From NCBI RefSeq assembly GCF_028369295.1, contig NZ_JAQMYP010000041.1:1-64000 (forward strand): a stretch of 64,000 bases of DNA, written 5' to 3'. This document shows, in pieces, positions 16,156 to 24,939 of this stretch (position 1 is its first letter; every line of letters begins with the position of its first letter). This DNA is from Streptomyces sp. HD. GTDB lineage: Bacteria; Actinomycetota; Actinomycetes; Streptomycetales; Streptomycetaceae. Both the position numbers and the translations under genes were made by a program. The notes under the pieces were generated by a model. The model worked only from the letters and a program-made list of their open reading frames with translations. It did not search any database and was not told the DNA's origin.

Positions 16156-17205
16156 ATGACGAAATTGCATCTTCCAGGCCGGAAAGACCACCATGCCCGC
16201 GATGAGTCGCCGGCACCGGACGACGCGGGGCCCGGGCCGGAGGTGGAGCGCAGGGCGCCTGAGGGGCCGACGAAGCTGCCGAAAGGGGCGTGGGGTGCCG
16301 TGCTCAAGGGCAGCCTGCGGGAGTTCAAGGATGACGAGCTGACAGACCGCGCGGCGGCACTGACGTACTACGGGGTGTTGTCGCTGTTCCCGGCGCTGCT
16401 GGTGCTGGTGTCGCTGTTGGGCCTGGCCGGCAGGTCGACCACGGACAAGGTGCTGGACAACATCGGGCAGCTCGCCCCCGGATCCGCGCGCGACATCATC
16501 ACCAGGGCCGTTCAGCAGTTGCAGGGCAGCGCCGGTATCGGCTCGGTCATGGCGATCGTGGGTCTGATGCTGGCGGTGTGGTCGGCGTCCGGCTATGTGG
16601 CTGCGTTCATCCGCGCCGCGAACGCCGTCTACGACATGCCCGAGGGACGGCCGGTGTGGAAGGTTCTGCCGGTGCGGGTCTCGGTGACGGTCGTGCTCAT
16701 GGTGCTGGCCGTGATCAGCGCGCTGATCGTGGTGTTCACCGGTGCGCTCGCCCGCCGGGCCGGGCAGGTGCTGGGCGTCGGGGACACGGCGGTGACAGTG
16801 TGGTCGATCGCCAAGTGGCCGGTCTTGGTGGTGCTGGTCACCGTCATGATCGCAATCCTGTACTGGGCCAGCCCGAACGCCAGGGTGAAGGGTTTCAGGT
16901 GGATCACTCCGGGCAGCTTCCTGGCCCTGATGATCTGGATGATCGCGTCCGCCGGGTTCGCGCTCTACATCGCGAACTTCGCCTCGTACAACAAGACCTA
17001 CGGCACCATGGCCGGCGTCATCGTCTTCCTGGTCTGGCTGTGGATCAGCAACCTGGCCATCCTGCTGGGCCTGGAGTTCGACGCGGAGACCGCACGGCAG
17101 CGGGCCATCGCCGGCGGCCATCCGCCCGAGGCCGAGCCCTATACGCAGCCGCGCGACACCCGCACGTGGGACGAGCAGGACCGGCGCCGACTGGACGAGA
17201 CGTGA
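16156..17205 (+). CDS. YihY/BrkB-family inner-membrane protein
   Basis: The protein has 349 residues. A polar N-terminal tail of about 50 residues precedes DRAAALTYYGVLSLFPALLV, a BrkB/YihY signature. About six membrane segments follow, including YNKTYGTMAGVIVFLVWLWI near the end and LLGLEFDAE in the last conserved block. It is not an RNase despite old naming; family members are polytopic membrane proteins of unknown function, often stress-induced. I start at ATG 16156. It is divergent from the holin operon. Confidence 0.88.
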   Translation: MTKLHLPGRKDHHARDESPAPDDAGPGPEVERRAPEGPTKLPKGAWGAVLKGSLREFKDDELTDRAAALTYYGVLSLFPALLVLVSLLGLAGRSTTDKVLDNIGQLAPGSARDIITRAVQQLQGSAGIGSVMAIVGLMLAVWSASGYVAAFIRAANAVYDMPEGRPVWKVLPVRVSVTVVLMVLAVISALIVVFTGALARRAGQVLGVGDTAVTVWSIAKWPVLVVLVTVMIAILYWASPNARVKGFRWITPGSFLALMIWMIASAGFALYIANFASYNKTYGTMAGVIVFLVWLWISNLAILLGLEFDAETARQRAIAGGHPPEAEPYTQPRDTRTWDEQDRRRLDET

Positions 17206-17259
17206 CCGGTGGGTGGCCGGTCTCCCGGTGAAGGCCGATGGCCTGGCCACCTGCTGGAC

Positions 17260-17690
17260 ATGCGGATGCCTGCAAGGATGCGTGAAGTTGACCGGCAGCT
17301 GACGAAAAGGGCGGCTGACGGCATTCCGCCGGGCATCGCCAAGGCGCTGTCGGCGGTGGAGGAGGCGGCCGAGGGCGCCACGTTGTGGTGCGGCGCCGCA
17401 GTGCTCATGCTCGGGTTGGGCGGACTGCAGGGCCGCAGGGCGGCGGCTACGGGACTGACGGCCACGGTGGGGCGCAGCCGGCGTGCAGCGGGGTGTGCAA
17501 ACAGCTGGCCCCCCGGCCCCGGCCGTCCAGGCAATGGATCCCGCACGTCGAGGTCGAGGACCGCCCTTGCGGTGCGGACGGTTCCTGCTCGGACTGCAAG
17601 GCTTTCCCTTCGCCCGAGTCGTTCACGACGGGCCATGCTTCCTCTGGCCGCGCCGTGCTTGCCGGCCTCGCGTTCCCAGTCAGGCGCCGG
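17260..17690 (+). pseudogene. PAP2-type phosphatase remnant
   Basis: From ATG 17260 the frame reads REVDRQLTKRAADGIPPGI, then a membrane-like EGATLWCGAAVLMLGLGG, as in PAP2 phosphatases. Around 17465 homology moves to another frame with GVCKQLAPRPRP (the K-x6-RP motif) and WIPHVEVEDRP. Near 17620 ESFTTGHASSGRAVLAGLAF resembles the second motif, with TTGH in place of PSGH. The third motif (SR-x5-H-x3-D) is absent. With a frameshift, altered motif and lost C-terminus it cannot be active. Confidence 0.65.
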
Positions 17691-17877
17691 CCGACCTCGA
17701 CTGCCTTGGCGGCAGTCGATTGGTCGGCCGGTCTGGGCCACGGCGGCATGGAGACGAGGCGTTCTCCTCGATATGCCACGCCCGGCTGCCGGCCGCCACC
17801 ACTGTGGACAACACCACCGGTCGATTGTTGTCGTCGTGCCGGGGCGATTTGGCGCGCTGTCACGGAGAGTTGGTCGT

Positions 17878-18111
17878 TCAGCGGTTGGGTTCGGCGGCGC
17901 TGATGCCGCCGAGAGCCGAGTCCGGATCGCGCTCGATGGCCAGGTCACCGATGGCGACGATGCCCACCGCGTGATGTCCCTCGTCGACGACCGGTACACG
18001 CCGCACGGAGTGCCCACGCATCACGTCCACCGTCAGGGTCTTCGCAGTTGTGGTCACGCGCAGGGGACTTGTCCCCGTGCGCAGCGCACGGCAGATGATT
18101 TCGTCAGACAC
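17878..18111 (-). pseudogene. C-terminal half of a CBS-domain protein
   Basis: The last 50 codons read RRVPVVDEGHHAVGIVAIGD, then LAIERDPDSAL and ISAAEPN, matching the end of actinobacterial two-CBS-domain stress proteins. The upstream part is degenerate (DEIICRALRTGTSP resembles DRDIVVRALARGxDP), and the first CBS domain is missing because the P450 promoter region begins there. It faces the PAP2 remnant tail to tail. A 77-residue product from GTG 18111 is formally possible. Confidence 0.65.
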
Positions 18112-18166
18112 GCTACGTCGAAGTAGCTTTACCGTTCGTATCGTCGTTCGAGCGCAGGAGGCTGCG

Positions 18167-19411
18167 ATGGGAGACCCCCGACCCTTAGTGATCGATCCGG
18201 CCGGCCGGGACATTCACGGCGAGGCCACCCGGATCCGCGAACGGGGGCCAGTAACCCTCGTCGAACTCCCGGACGGCGTCGAAGCGTGGGCCGTCAGCGC
18301 CCCCGATCTCCTCAAGCGCCTGCTCACCGACCCACGAGTCTCCAAGGATCCGCGCCGACACTGGCCCCGGTGGATCAACGGCGGGATATCCCCGGAATGG
18401 CCCCTGTTCACCTGGGTCGCGGTGCAGAACATGTTCACCGCGTACGGCGGCGAGCACAGGCGCCTGCGCGCCCTGGTGTCCAAGGCGTTCACGGCCCGCC
18501 GCAGCGCCGCGCTTCAGCCTCGTATCGAGGAGATCACCAAGGCCCTGCTGGACCGCATCGAGGAGGCCGGGCAGCGCGGCGCAGTCGTCGACCTGCGCGA
18601 ACAGCTCTGCTACCCGCTGCCCATCCAGGTGATCAGCGAGCTGTTGGGGCTGCCGGAGGAACAGGGGGCGGAACTGCGCGCGGTCGTGGACGGCGTCTTC
18701 CACACCTCCGCCACCCCCGAGGAGGTCACCGACATCTACGCCCGGTTCTACGCCGCCCTCGGCGAGCTCGTCGCCCTCAAACGGCGGTCGCCGGGCGACG
18801 ACCTGACCTCGGAGCTGATCGCGGCGCGCGACGACGAGGACGGCACACGGCTGGGCGAGCAAGAACTGCTGGACACTCTGGTGCTGATGATCAGCGCCGG
18901 TCATGAGACCACCGTCAATCTCCTCGACAACGCCATCCACCTCCTGCTCGCCCATCCCGCCCAACTCGCCCACGTCCGCGCGGGCAGTGCCTCCTGGGAC
19001 GACGCGGTCGAGGAGGCGCTGCGGGTGGAAGCACCGGTGGCCAGCCTGCCGCTGCGGTACGCGGTGGAGGACCTGACAGTGAGCGAGATCGGCGGCCCGG
19101 AGGGTGTGGTGATCCGCAAGGGTGAAGCGATCCTTGCGGCGTACGCCGCCGCTGGACGGCATCCGGAGAAGTACGGCGAGAGCGCTGCCGTCTTCGACGT
19201 GACACGCGGCGACAAGGAGCACCTCGCCTTCGGCCACGGCGTGCACTTCTGCCTGGGTGCGCCCCTGGGGCGGCTGGAGGCCCGCATCGCGCTCCCGGCC
19301 CTCTTCGACCGCTTCCCGGGACTCCGGCTCGCCGTCAAGAGTACGGAACTGGAGCCGGTCGACTCCTTCATCTCCAACGGCCACCGCTCGCTGCCCGTCC
19401 ACCTGTCCTGA
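18167..19411 (+). CDS. cytochrome P450, CYP154-like
   Basis: The protein has 414 residues and is a soluble class-I bacterial P450. The I-helix has AGHETTVNLL, the K-helix has EEALR (intact ExxR), and the heme loop is FGHGVHFCLG with the thiolate Cys. N-terminal segments such as VENMFTAYG-like QNMFTAYGGEHRRLR and GDDLTSELI resemble CYP154 enzymes, which usually sit in conservons together with a CYP157 partner. Here the partner is on the opposite strand, with the stop codons abutting. CAGGAGG precedes ATG 18167. Redox partners are not nearby and the substrate is unknown. Confidence 0.9.
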   Translation: MGDPRPLVIDPAGRDIHGEATRIRERGPVTLVELPDGVEAWAVSAPDLLKRLLTDPRVSKDPRRHWPRWINGGISPEWPLFTWVAVQNMFTAYGGEHRRLRALVSKAFTARRSAALQPRIEEITKALLDRIEEAGQRGAVVDLREQLCYPLPIQVISELLGLPEEQGAELRAVVDGVFHTSATPEEVTDIYARFYAALGELVALKRRSPGDDLTSELIAARDDEDGTRLGEQELLDTLVLMISAGHETTVNLLDNAIHLLLAHPAQLAHVRAGSASWDDAVEEALRVEAPVASLPLRYAVEDLTVSEIGGPEGVVIRKGEAILAAYAAAGRHPEKYGESAAVFDVTRGDKEHLAFGHGVHFCLGAPLGRLEARIALPALFDRFPGLRLAVKSTELEPVDSFISNGHRSLPVHLS

Positions 19412-20770
19412 TCAGCCCCCGTGCCACCAGGCGCGCAGTCGGGCCACCCAGCCCCGCCGGGCACCACCGTCCGTCGGCACTGACGAGGGCGGCGCCTGCC
19501 CGGCGGCGGGTTCGCGCTCCGCGGGGGCCTCGGCGCGCGTGGTGGTCCGGCCGGCCGGGGCGGCCCGGGGGAAGGTCACGGGCAGCGTGATCAGCGCCCG
19601 GTGGAAGGGGCCTGGCCGCCACGTCAACTCCTCGACATCAATGGCGAGTTCGATGTCGGGGAGGCGGTCGAGCAGTTTCTCCACCGCGGTGGCCGCGATC
19701 AGCCGGGCCGGGCCCTGTGCCGGGCAGTTGTGCGGGCCCGCGCTCCAGGCCAGATGGGCGCGATTGCCCGCCCGCTGATCCGCGACCAGGGCCGGGTCGG
19801 TGTTCGCGGCGGCGAGCGAGACGACGACGGGACAGCCCTCGCGCAGGGCCGTTCCTTCGTACACGACCTCGTGCACCGGGTAGTGGACGGCGTAGTTGGC
19901 CATGGGCGGGTCGGTCCACAGCACTTCGTCCAGGGCGTCCTCCACCGGCAGGCTGCCGCGCCACAGACTGCCCCCGAACCGGTCGTCGGCCAGCAGCAGC
20001 CGCAGGCTGTTCGCGATCAGGTTCTGCTGCGGCTCGGTGCCCGCGCCCATGAGGAGGACGAGGGTGTGGATCATCTCCTCGTCTGTGAGTGCTGCCGGAT
20101 GGGCCATGAGCCAGGACGTCACATCGTGCCCGGGCTGCTTCCGTTTCAACGTGACAAGGTCCAACAGCGTCGTGGCGAGCAGTTCGTTCGCCTTCTCGGC
20201 GTCCACCCCGTCGAAGATCCCGGACATTCCCGCGACCAGCCGCTCGCCGTAGTCGGCCGGGCAGCCGAACAGGCGGTTGAACACCAGCAGCGGCAGCACC
20301 TGGGCGTACTCGCCCAGCAGATCGGCCTGCCCGGCGGGCGCCATGCGGTCGATGAGCGTGTCGGCGCACGTCTCGACATAGCCGCGGAGGGTGGTTGAGT
20401 CGACGCGGGCCAGGCTGTCCGTGATCGCTCCGCGCAGCCGACGGTGCTCCTCGCCGTCGGCCCACAACGCATTCGGCCGGTACATCATCATCGGCACGAC
20501 CGGGCTGTCCGCGGGGACGGTGCCGTCCGTCAGGGCCTGCCAGCGGCGGGGGTCCTTGGAGAACGTCTCGGTGCTGCGCAGCACGTGCAGGGCAGCCTCG
20601 TATCCGACGACGAGTGAGGCCTCTACGCCCGGTGCCAGCTCGACCGGTGCGATCGGGCCGTGTGCGCGCAGGCGCCGGTAGGCGGCGGCCGGATCGGCGG
20701 CGAACTCGGGGCCGTACAGCGGCTCGTGCACCGGGCAGGCGGGCGGTGGCACGGGGGGTAGCGAGGTCAC
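19412..20770 (-). CDS. cvnE: conservon cytochrome P450, CYP157-like, lacking the ExxR Arg
   Basis: The protein has 452 residues. The heme loop WSAGPHNCPAQG keeps the thiolate Cys but has Trp for the usual Phe. The I-helix reads GAGTEPQQN without the acid-alcohol pair, and the K-helix reads DEVLW, so the otherwise near-universal ExxR arginine is Trp. Loss of ExxR is a known trait of the CYP157 family, whose genes lie in conservons. Its GTG start overlaps the GTPase stop by four bases (GTGA), making it the fifth gene of the operon. A Pro/Ala-rich tail of about 50 residues follows the P450 fold. The catalytic role is uncertain, and it may act in signalling with the GTPase. Confidence 0.88.
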   Translation of the reverse strand: MTSLPPVPPPACPVHEPLYGPEFAADPAAAYRRLRAHGPIAPVELAPGVEASLVVGYEAALHVLRSTETFSKDPRRWQALTDGTVPADSPVVPMMMYRPNALWADGEEHRRLRGAITDSLARVDSTTLRGYVETCADTLIDRMAPAGQADLLGEYAQVLPLLVFNRLFGCPADYGERLVAGMSGIFDGVDAEKANELLATTLLDLVTLKRKQPGHDVTSWLMAHPAALTDEEMIHTLVLLMGAGTEPQQNLIANSLRLLLADDRFGGSLWRGSLPVEDALDEVLWTDPPMANYAVHYPVHEVVYEGTALREGCPVVVSLAAANTDPALVADQRAGNRAHLAWSAGPHNCPAQGPARLIAATAVEKLLDRLPDIELAIDVEELTWRPGPFHRALITLPVTFPRAAPAGRTTTRAEAPAEREPAAGQAPPSSVPTDGGARRGWVARLRAWWHGG

Positions 20771-21381
20771 GTGTGCTCCATGGGGCCGATGCGGGTCAGA
20801 AGGTGCTCGACGAGAGAGATCAGGGCCCGGGTGGAGGAGACCCTGTCGCGTGCGTCGCAGCGGACGAGGGGGGTTTCGGGGAGCAGGTCGAGGGCCTCGC
20901 GGAGTTCGTCGAGGCCGTGCGCGGGCGCGTCGTCGAACTGGTTGAGGGCGACCGCGTAGGGCAGGCCGAGCTCTTCCAGTACGCCCATCACCTCGAAGGA
21001 CTGACCGAGGCGGCGGGTGTCGGCGAGGACGAGCGCACCGAGAGCTCCCCGCGTCATGTCGTGCCACAGCGAGGCGAAGCGCTGCTGGCCGGGGGTGCCG
21101 AACAGATAGAGCACGAGGCGGTCGTTGAGGGTGAGTCGGCCGAAGTCCAGGGCCACCGTGGTGGTGGTCTTCTCCGTCATGCCGGCCAGGTCGTCGACCA
21201 GGGCACCGGCCTCGGTCATGACCTCCTCGGTGCGTAGCGGCCGGATCTCGGACAGCGCGCCGACGAACGTGGTCTTGCCGACCGCGAAATGGCCCACGAC
21301 CAGCAGCTTGACCGCGGTCTGCACACTGGGGGGCAGATGGACGTCCCCGGTGGCGGGTTCAGAGGCGGGCGCGGAGCCCAT
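20767..21381 (-). CDS. cvnD: conservon GTPase (CvnD-type, Ras/MglA-like)
   Basis: The protein has 204 residues. The P-loop is GHFAVGKTT near residue 30, the G3 motif is LFGTPGQQRF (G-x-P-G-Q instead of DxxGQ), and the G4 motif is NQFD (variant of NKxD). These features match the ATP/GTP-binding proteins of Streptomyces conservons, which associate at the membrane with the roadblock and DUF742 partners in a G-protein-like complex. The ATG start at 21381 lies 23 bases inside the DUF742 gene, and the stop overlaps the P450 start. Confidence 0.92.
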   Translation of the reverse strand: MGSAPASEPATGDVHLPPSVQTAVKLLVVGHFAVGKTTFVGALSEIRPLRTEEVMTEAGALVDDLAGMTEKTTTTVALDFGRLTLNDRLVLYLFGTPGQQRFASLWHDMTRGALGALVLADTRRLGQSFEVMGVLEELGLPYAVALNQFDDAPAHGLDELREALDLLPETPLVRCDARDRVSSTRALISLVEHLLTRIGPMEHT

Positions 21382-21718
21382 CGAGCACCTCCTGGAGGAT
21401 TCGGGCGTCGGTCGGACGGGCGGCGGGGATGGGCGCGCGAGTGACGAGGTGACCGCTGTCCATGAGGTCGGCGATCAGCACCTTGGCGACGCTGACCGGC
21501 AGGGAAAGATGGCCGGCCACCTCGGCGACGGACAGGGCTCCGGGCCGGCACAGCTCCATGAGCCTGTGCTTTTCCGGGTTGAGACCGCTCAGGGGCAGAT
21601 CGTCGGTGACGACGAGCAGCGTGACCAGGTCCAGGGTGTTGCGGGTCGGGTGGGCACGGCCGTCCGTGACGACGTACGACCGCACCAGCCGGTCTGCGGG
21701 GCGCCGCCGGGGAGTCAT
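21359..21718 (-). CDS. cvnC: conservon DUF742 protein (CvnC-type)
   Basis: The protein has 119 residues. The DUF742 pattern is complete: an N-terminal VRSYVVTDGRAHPTRNTLDL, then a winged-helix-like LCRPGALSVAEVAGHLSLPV and VLIADLMDSGHLV. It is a small cytoplasmic adaptor of the conservon complex. ATG 21718 overlaps the roadblock gene stop by four bases (ATGA), consistent with stoichiometric co-translation. Confidence 0.92.
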   Translation of the reverse strand: MTPRRRPADRLVRSYVVTDGRAHPTRNTLDLVTLLVVTDDLPLSGLNPEKHRLMELCRPGALSVAEVAGHLSLPVSVAKVLIADLMDSGHLVTRAPIPAARPTDARILQEVLDGLRARL

Positions 21719-22128
21719 ACCGGGCTGCCGGAGTCCTGCCGGGCGGGACTGGTCAGCTCCTTGCCGAGCCGGTCGACGAGCTTGTGCATACGGTAGGTGA
21801 CGGCCTCCATGTCCACGTCCTCACCGGTGGAGACCGCGAGATAGGCGCCCTCGCCGGCGGCGACCAGGAAGACGTAGCCGCCCGCGAACTCGATCAGGGT
21901 CTGCCGCCACGGAGTGTGCGCGGTGCCGCAGAACTCGGCCGTGCTGCGGCTGATCGACTGGACGCCGGACAGTCCCGCGGCCAGTCGTTCGGCATCGTCC
22001 CGGTCGATGTCCTTGGAGTACGCACGGAGCATGCCGTCGGCGGAGAGCAGGATCGCGTGACGCGCCTCCGGCACCTTCAGCACCTCGTCCAGCATCCAGC
22101 CCAACTCGTTGTTGGTGGGCCCGGTCAT
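21715..22128 (-). CDS. cvnB: conservon roadblock/LC7 protein (CvnB-type)
   Basis: The protein has 137 residues and forms a single roadblock/LC7 domain (LGWMLDEVLKVPEARHAILL, then LSADGMLRAYS and a C-terminal GAYLAVSTGEDVDMEAV). Such proteins dimerise and act as effectors or GAP-like partners of the Ras-like GTPase encoded two genes downstream. ATG 22128 overlaps the sensor-kinase stop by four bases. Confidence 0.93.
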   Translation of the reverse strand: MTGPTNNELGWMLDEVLKVPEARHAILLSADGMLRAYSKDIDRDDAERLAAGLSGVQSISRSTAEFCGTAHTPWRQTLIEFAGGYVFLVAAGEGAYLAVSTGEDVDMEAVTYRMHKLVDRLGKELTSPARQDSGSPV

Positions 22129-23498
22129 TCGTGGCTGTTCCCTTCGTCTTCGTGGGCGGTGGACTGCGCGGTCCGGCCGGAGCGGGTGCCGCGGGCGAAG
22201 GCGCCCATGCGCCGGGCGTTCTCCTCGGCCGAGCGGCCGCCGACCTCCACGGCCGGCCCGGCCGCGGGTTCCACGGCCGCTTCCCGCAGGGAGCGGCGCC
22301 GGCGTTTGGGCAGGCCACCGGGCGTGGTCGAGTCAACGGGGGCGAGGGCGGGGGGAGGGCCGGGCACGGCGTCCGGCGCGGGCGCGTGCTCGGCAGTGCC
22401 CGCGGGCGCGGGCTCGGAGGCGGGGGCGCGCACGGGGACGGAGCTCCGCGCGGGAGCGGGCTCGGGCGCTGTGGCTGCCGGCGCGAGGTCCTGCACGGTC
22501 TCCATGTGGGTCAGCAGCCCGGTCGGCAGAAACACCACGGCGCGGACGCCGCCGTAGGGGGAGAGCGTGTCGGCCGAGACGCTGAAGCCGTAGCGGTGGG
22601 CGAGCGCCCCGATGACGGCGAAGCCGAAGCGGGGCGGGTCACCCAGCCGGGTGATGTCCATCGTGCGCCTGCCGGACAGCAGTTCGGCGGCGAGATCGAC
22701 CGCCTGGCCGTCCATGCCCACACCCGCGTCGTCGATCACGACGCACGCGCCGTTGTGCACCGTCTGGACCGCGACTTCGACGGTGGTGTGGGGCTGCGAG
22801 TGACGCGCCGCGTTGTCGAGCAGCTCGGCGACCGCGAGCACCACCGGTTCCACCGCCCGGCTCTGCACGGCTGTGTCGACGTCGCCGTTGATGCGGATAC
22901 GCCGGTAGTCACGGATGCGGGAGGTGGCGCCGCGGACGACCTCGATGAGCGCCGAGGTGGCGCGTTGGCGGCCCGGCCAGGAGCCGCAGAGTACGGCGAT
23001 AGCCTGGGCGCGTCGGCCGAACTGGGCGTTCGTGTGGTCGACTTCGAGCAGGTCGCGCAGCACGTCGGGGTGGTCGTGCCGGTCCTGCATCTCGGCGATG
23101 GACACCTGCTGTTCGTTGGCCAGGGCCTGGATGGAGCGCATCGACGCCTTCAAAGCGGCCTTCGCGGACTGGTCGGCGCGCGACTGCGCGTACTCGGCGG
23201 CCGCGGCGAACCGGTCCAGAACGTCGTCGAGGCAGGCGGCGAAGTCCGTGTCGGCGAGGTGGTCGTCGAGCAGATCGCTCTGTGGGGCCGACGGGTCGCC
23301 GGCGTCCTCCACCGCCGGCAGCCGGACCGCGAGGAGGTGGCGCAGTTCCGCGTCCCGCGCCCGCAGGCCCTGGGCCAGTTCCGCGTTCTGCCTGCGCTGC
23401 CGGGCGCTGATGCCGCGCTGGCGCACGAGCAGCACGGTGACGGCGAACAGGCCAAGGGCCAGGCACCAGAAGGCGGCCTCCGGTATCCGATCGGTCAT
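22125..23498 (-). CDS. cvnA: conservon sensor kinase-like protein (CvnA-type)
   Basis: The protein has 457 residues. One membrane segment lies near residues 8-26 (AAFWCLALGLFAVTVLLV). A long helical linker and a nitrate/sulfate-sensor-like dimer region follow, then a HATPase_c domain with the N-box ELLDNAARHS and G1 box DDAGVGM. The last 120 residues are Pro/Ala-rich and probably disordered. It lacks a classical HisKA H-box at the expected place, as is typical for CvnA proteins. It is the first gene of the five-gene conservon. ATG 23498 is supported by the downstream position of the membrane segment. Confidence 0.9.
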   Translation of the reverse strand: MTDRIPEAAFWCLALGLFAVTVLLVRQRGISARQRRQNAELAQGLRARDAELRHLLAVRLPAVEDAGDPSAPQSDLLDDHLADTDFAACLDDVLDRFAAAAEYAQSRADQSAKAALKASMRSIQALANEQQVSIAEMQDRHDHPDVLRDLLEVDHTNAQFGRRAQAIAVLCGSWPGRQRATSALIEVVRGATSRIRDYRRIRINGDVDTAVQSRAVEPVVLAVAELLDNAARHSQPHTTVEVAVQTVHNGACVVIDDAGVGMDGQAVDLAAELLSGRRTMDITRLGDPPRFGFAVIGALAHRYGFSVSADTLSPYGGVRAVVFLPTGLLTHMETVQDLAPAATAPEPAPARSSVPVRAPASEPAPAGTAEHAPAPDAVPGPPPALAPVDSTTPGGLPKRRRRSLREAAVEPAAGPAVEVGGRSAEENARRMGAFARGTRSGRTAQSTAHEDEGNSHE

Positions 23499-23786
23499 GG
23501 AGTCCTCAAGGGGCGGGCGTGAGTTGACGGGTGCTCGAAAGTAGCGGCGAGTCCGCAAACCCACTTGCCCGTACGCGCAGGGAAGTTGCCGAGAGGCGCA
23601 CGTGCCCTCTGTGACGCACCAACGGGCGACCCGACTTGCCTTTGGCATGTGCCAATGAGTTGGCCGCTGCTCCTGGATACCGCTTGCTGCCCCTAGTGTG
23701 ACCACACGTAATCAGTCCGTGAACGAACAGAAGTTCAGGGGCTGTCTGCACATGCCGCCGAAACCCGTCGCAGCGGAGGAGTCACG
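23499..23786. promoter_or_regulatory. divergent control region of conservon and AraC gene
   Basis: This 288-base region holds a perfect 14-bp palindrome TTGGCATGTGCCAA at 23642-23655 and GTGTG-AC-CACAC at 23696-23707. TAGTGT at 23694-23699 could be a -10 box for the rightward gene. Either palindrome could be the site of the adjacent AraC regulator or another factor. Confidence 0.45.
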
Positions 23787-24743
23787 TTGCCCACGGGACG
23801 TTACGTCTTGGAGTCGCAGAGCACGGGCGAAGTGGACCCGCGCGAGCGGGCCGACTTCTGGAGCGAACACATCGCGTCCTATCAGTCCCGGATGGGGTAC
23901 CGGTACGCGCGCCCCGACAACTTCCGCGGCGAGACGGTCCGCCAGCGCAGTCACACCTACCAGCTCGTCCGGTTCGAGTCGGACGAGATCGAGTACAGCC
24001 GGACCGCCCAGCAGGTACGCCAGGACCCGGACGACGACTATCGCCTCCTGTTGCCGATCAACGGGCGGATCGAGCTGCGGCAGAACGACGAGGGAGCACA
24101 CCTCACGCCGGGAGCGGCCGCCTTGGTCAGCTTCGGCGCTCCGTTCCAGTGCCTACAGGAGGGGCGTGCACTGGCCTACATCTTCACCATTCCGGCCCGT
24201 GAGATCGACGGCCCGCTGAACCAGAAGTCACCGCTGGCCGCCGGGCTGGACCTGACAAGCGGACTGGGAAGCGTGGTGAGCTCCATGCTGAGCGGTCTGC
24301 ACGAGGAGCGCCATGCCCTGACCGACGCGCAGTTCGACGCCGTCTCGGACCGCATCGTCGAGCTCCTGTGCATGCTCGTCTCCGGCGACGACCGTCCCGA
24401 CGCCCCGGGCCATCTCACCGAGGTCGAGGGGCTGGCGCGCCGCTACGCGCGTGATCACGCGGCCGACCCCGGCCTGACCGGTACGTCCATGGCGCGCGCA
24501 CTGGGCTGGTCACTACGGCAGATCCAACTGGCCCTCCAGCGCGTGGGCACGACTCCCCGTGACCTGATCCGTGAGGAACGCCTGCGCCTTGTGCGCGACC
24601 GCCTCCAGTGCGCCGAGTGCAACCACATGACGATCACGGAAGTCGCCCACGCCTCGGGCTTCTCATCGGCCAGTGCGTTGAGCACGGCCTTCCGTCAACG
24701 CTTTGGCGTGAGCCCGCGGGAGATGCGGCGCAGAGCCCGTTGA
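23787..24743 (+). CDS. AraC-family transcriptional regulator
   Basis: The protein has 318 residues. An N-terminal AraC-binding-like domain (about 1-190; DERADFWSEH-like RERADFWSEHIASYQSR and LTPGAAALVSF) resembles those of NitR/RipA-type actinobacterial regulators. The C-terminal double HTH (about 215-318) contains SMARALGWSLRQIQLALQ and ITEVAHASGFSSASALSTAF. The start is TTG 23787, supported by GGAGGAG eight bases upstream. It is divergent from the conservon and may regulate it or itself; the effector is unknown. Confidence 0.9.
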   Translation: MPTGRYVLESQSTGEVDPRERADFWSEHIASYQSRMGYRYARPDNFRGETVRQRSHTYQLVRFESDEIEYSRTAQQVRQDPDDDYRLLLPINGRIELRQNDEGAHLTPGAAALVSFGAPFQCLQEGRALAYIFTIPAREIDGPLNQKSPLAAGLDLTSGLGSVVSSMLSGLHEERHALTDAQFDAVSDRIVELLCMLVSGDDRPDAPGHLTEVEGLARRYARDHAADPGLTGTSMARALGWSLRQIQLALQRVGTTPRDLIREERLRLVRDRLQCAECNHMTITEVAHASGFSSASALSTAFRQRFGVSPREMRRRAR

Positions 24744-24868
24744 GCCCTGTCAGCGTTACCGCTCCAGGGTGGGGACGGCTGTGGCGATGGGCGGCATTCG
24801 ATCATCCGGCTCGCCCCGGAGAAGGATCTGCTGGGGTCTTGGTCCGACTTCGACCCCGGAGTAAAACC

Positions 24869-24920
24869 GCCGACGCGGCCCGGACGGGCACCCGCCCGGA
24901 CCGCGCGGGCTCGCGTCGGC
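24869..24920. terminator. large hairpin between AraC and GH64 genes
   Basis: Outer arms GCCGACGCG / CGCGTCGGC enclose an inner GC-rich hairpin (CGGGC / GCCCG). It lies between the two convergent genes and is probably bidirectional. Confidence 0.6.
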
Positions 24921-24939
24921 TCGTGAAAGGTCGTGAGCG

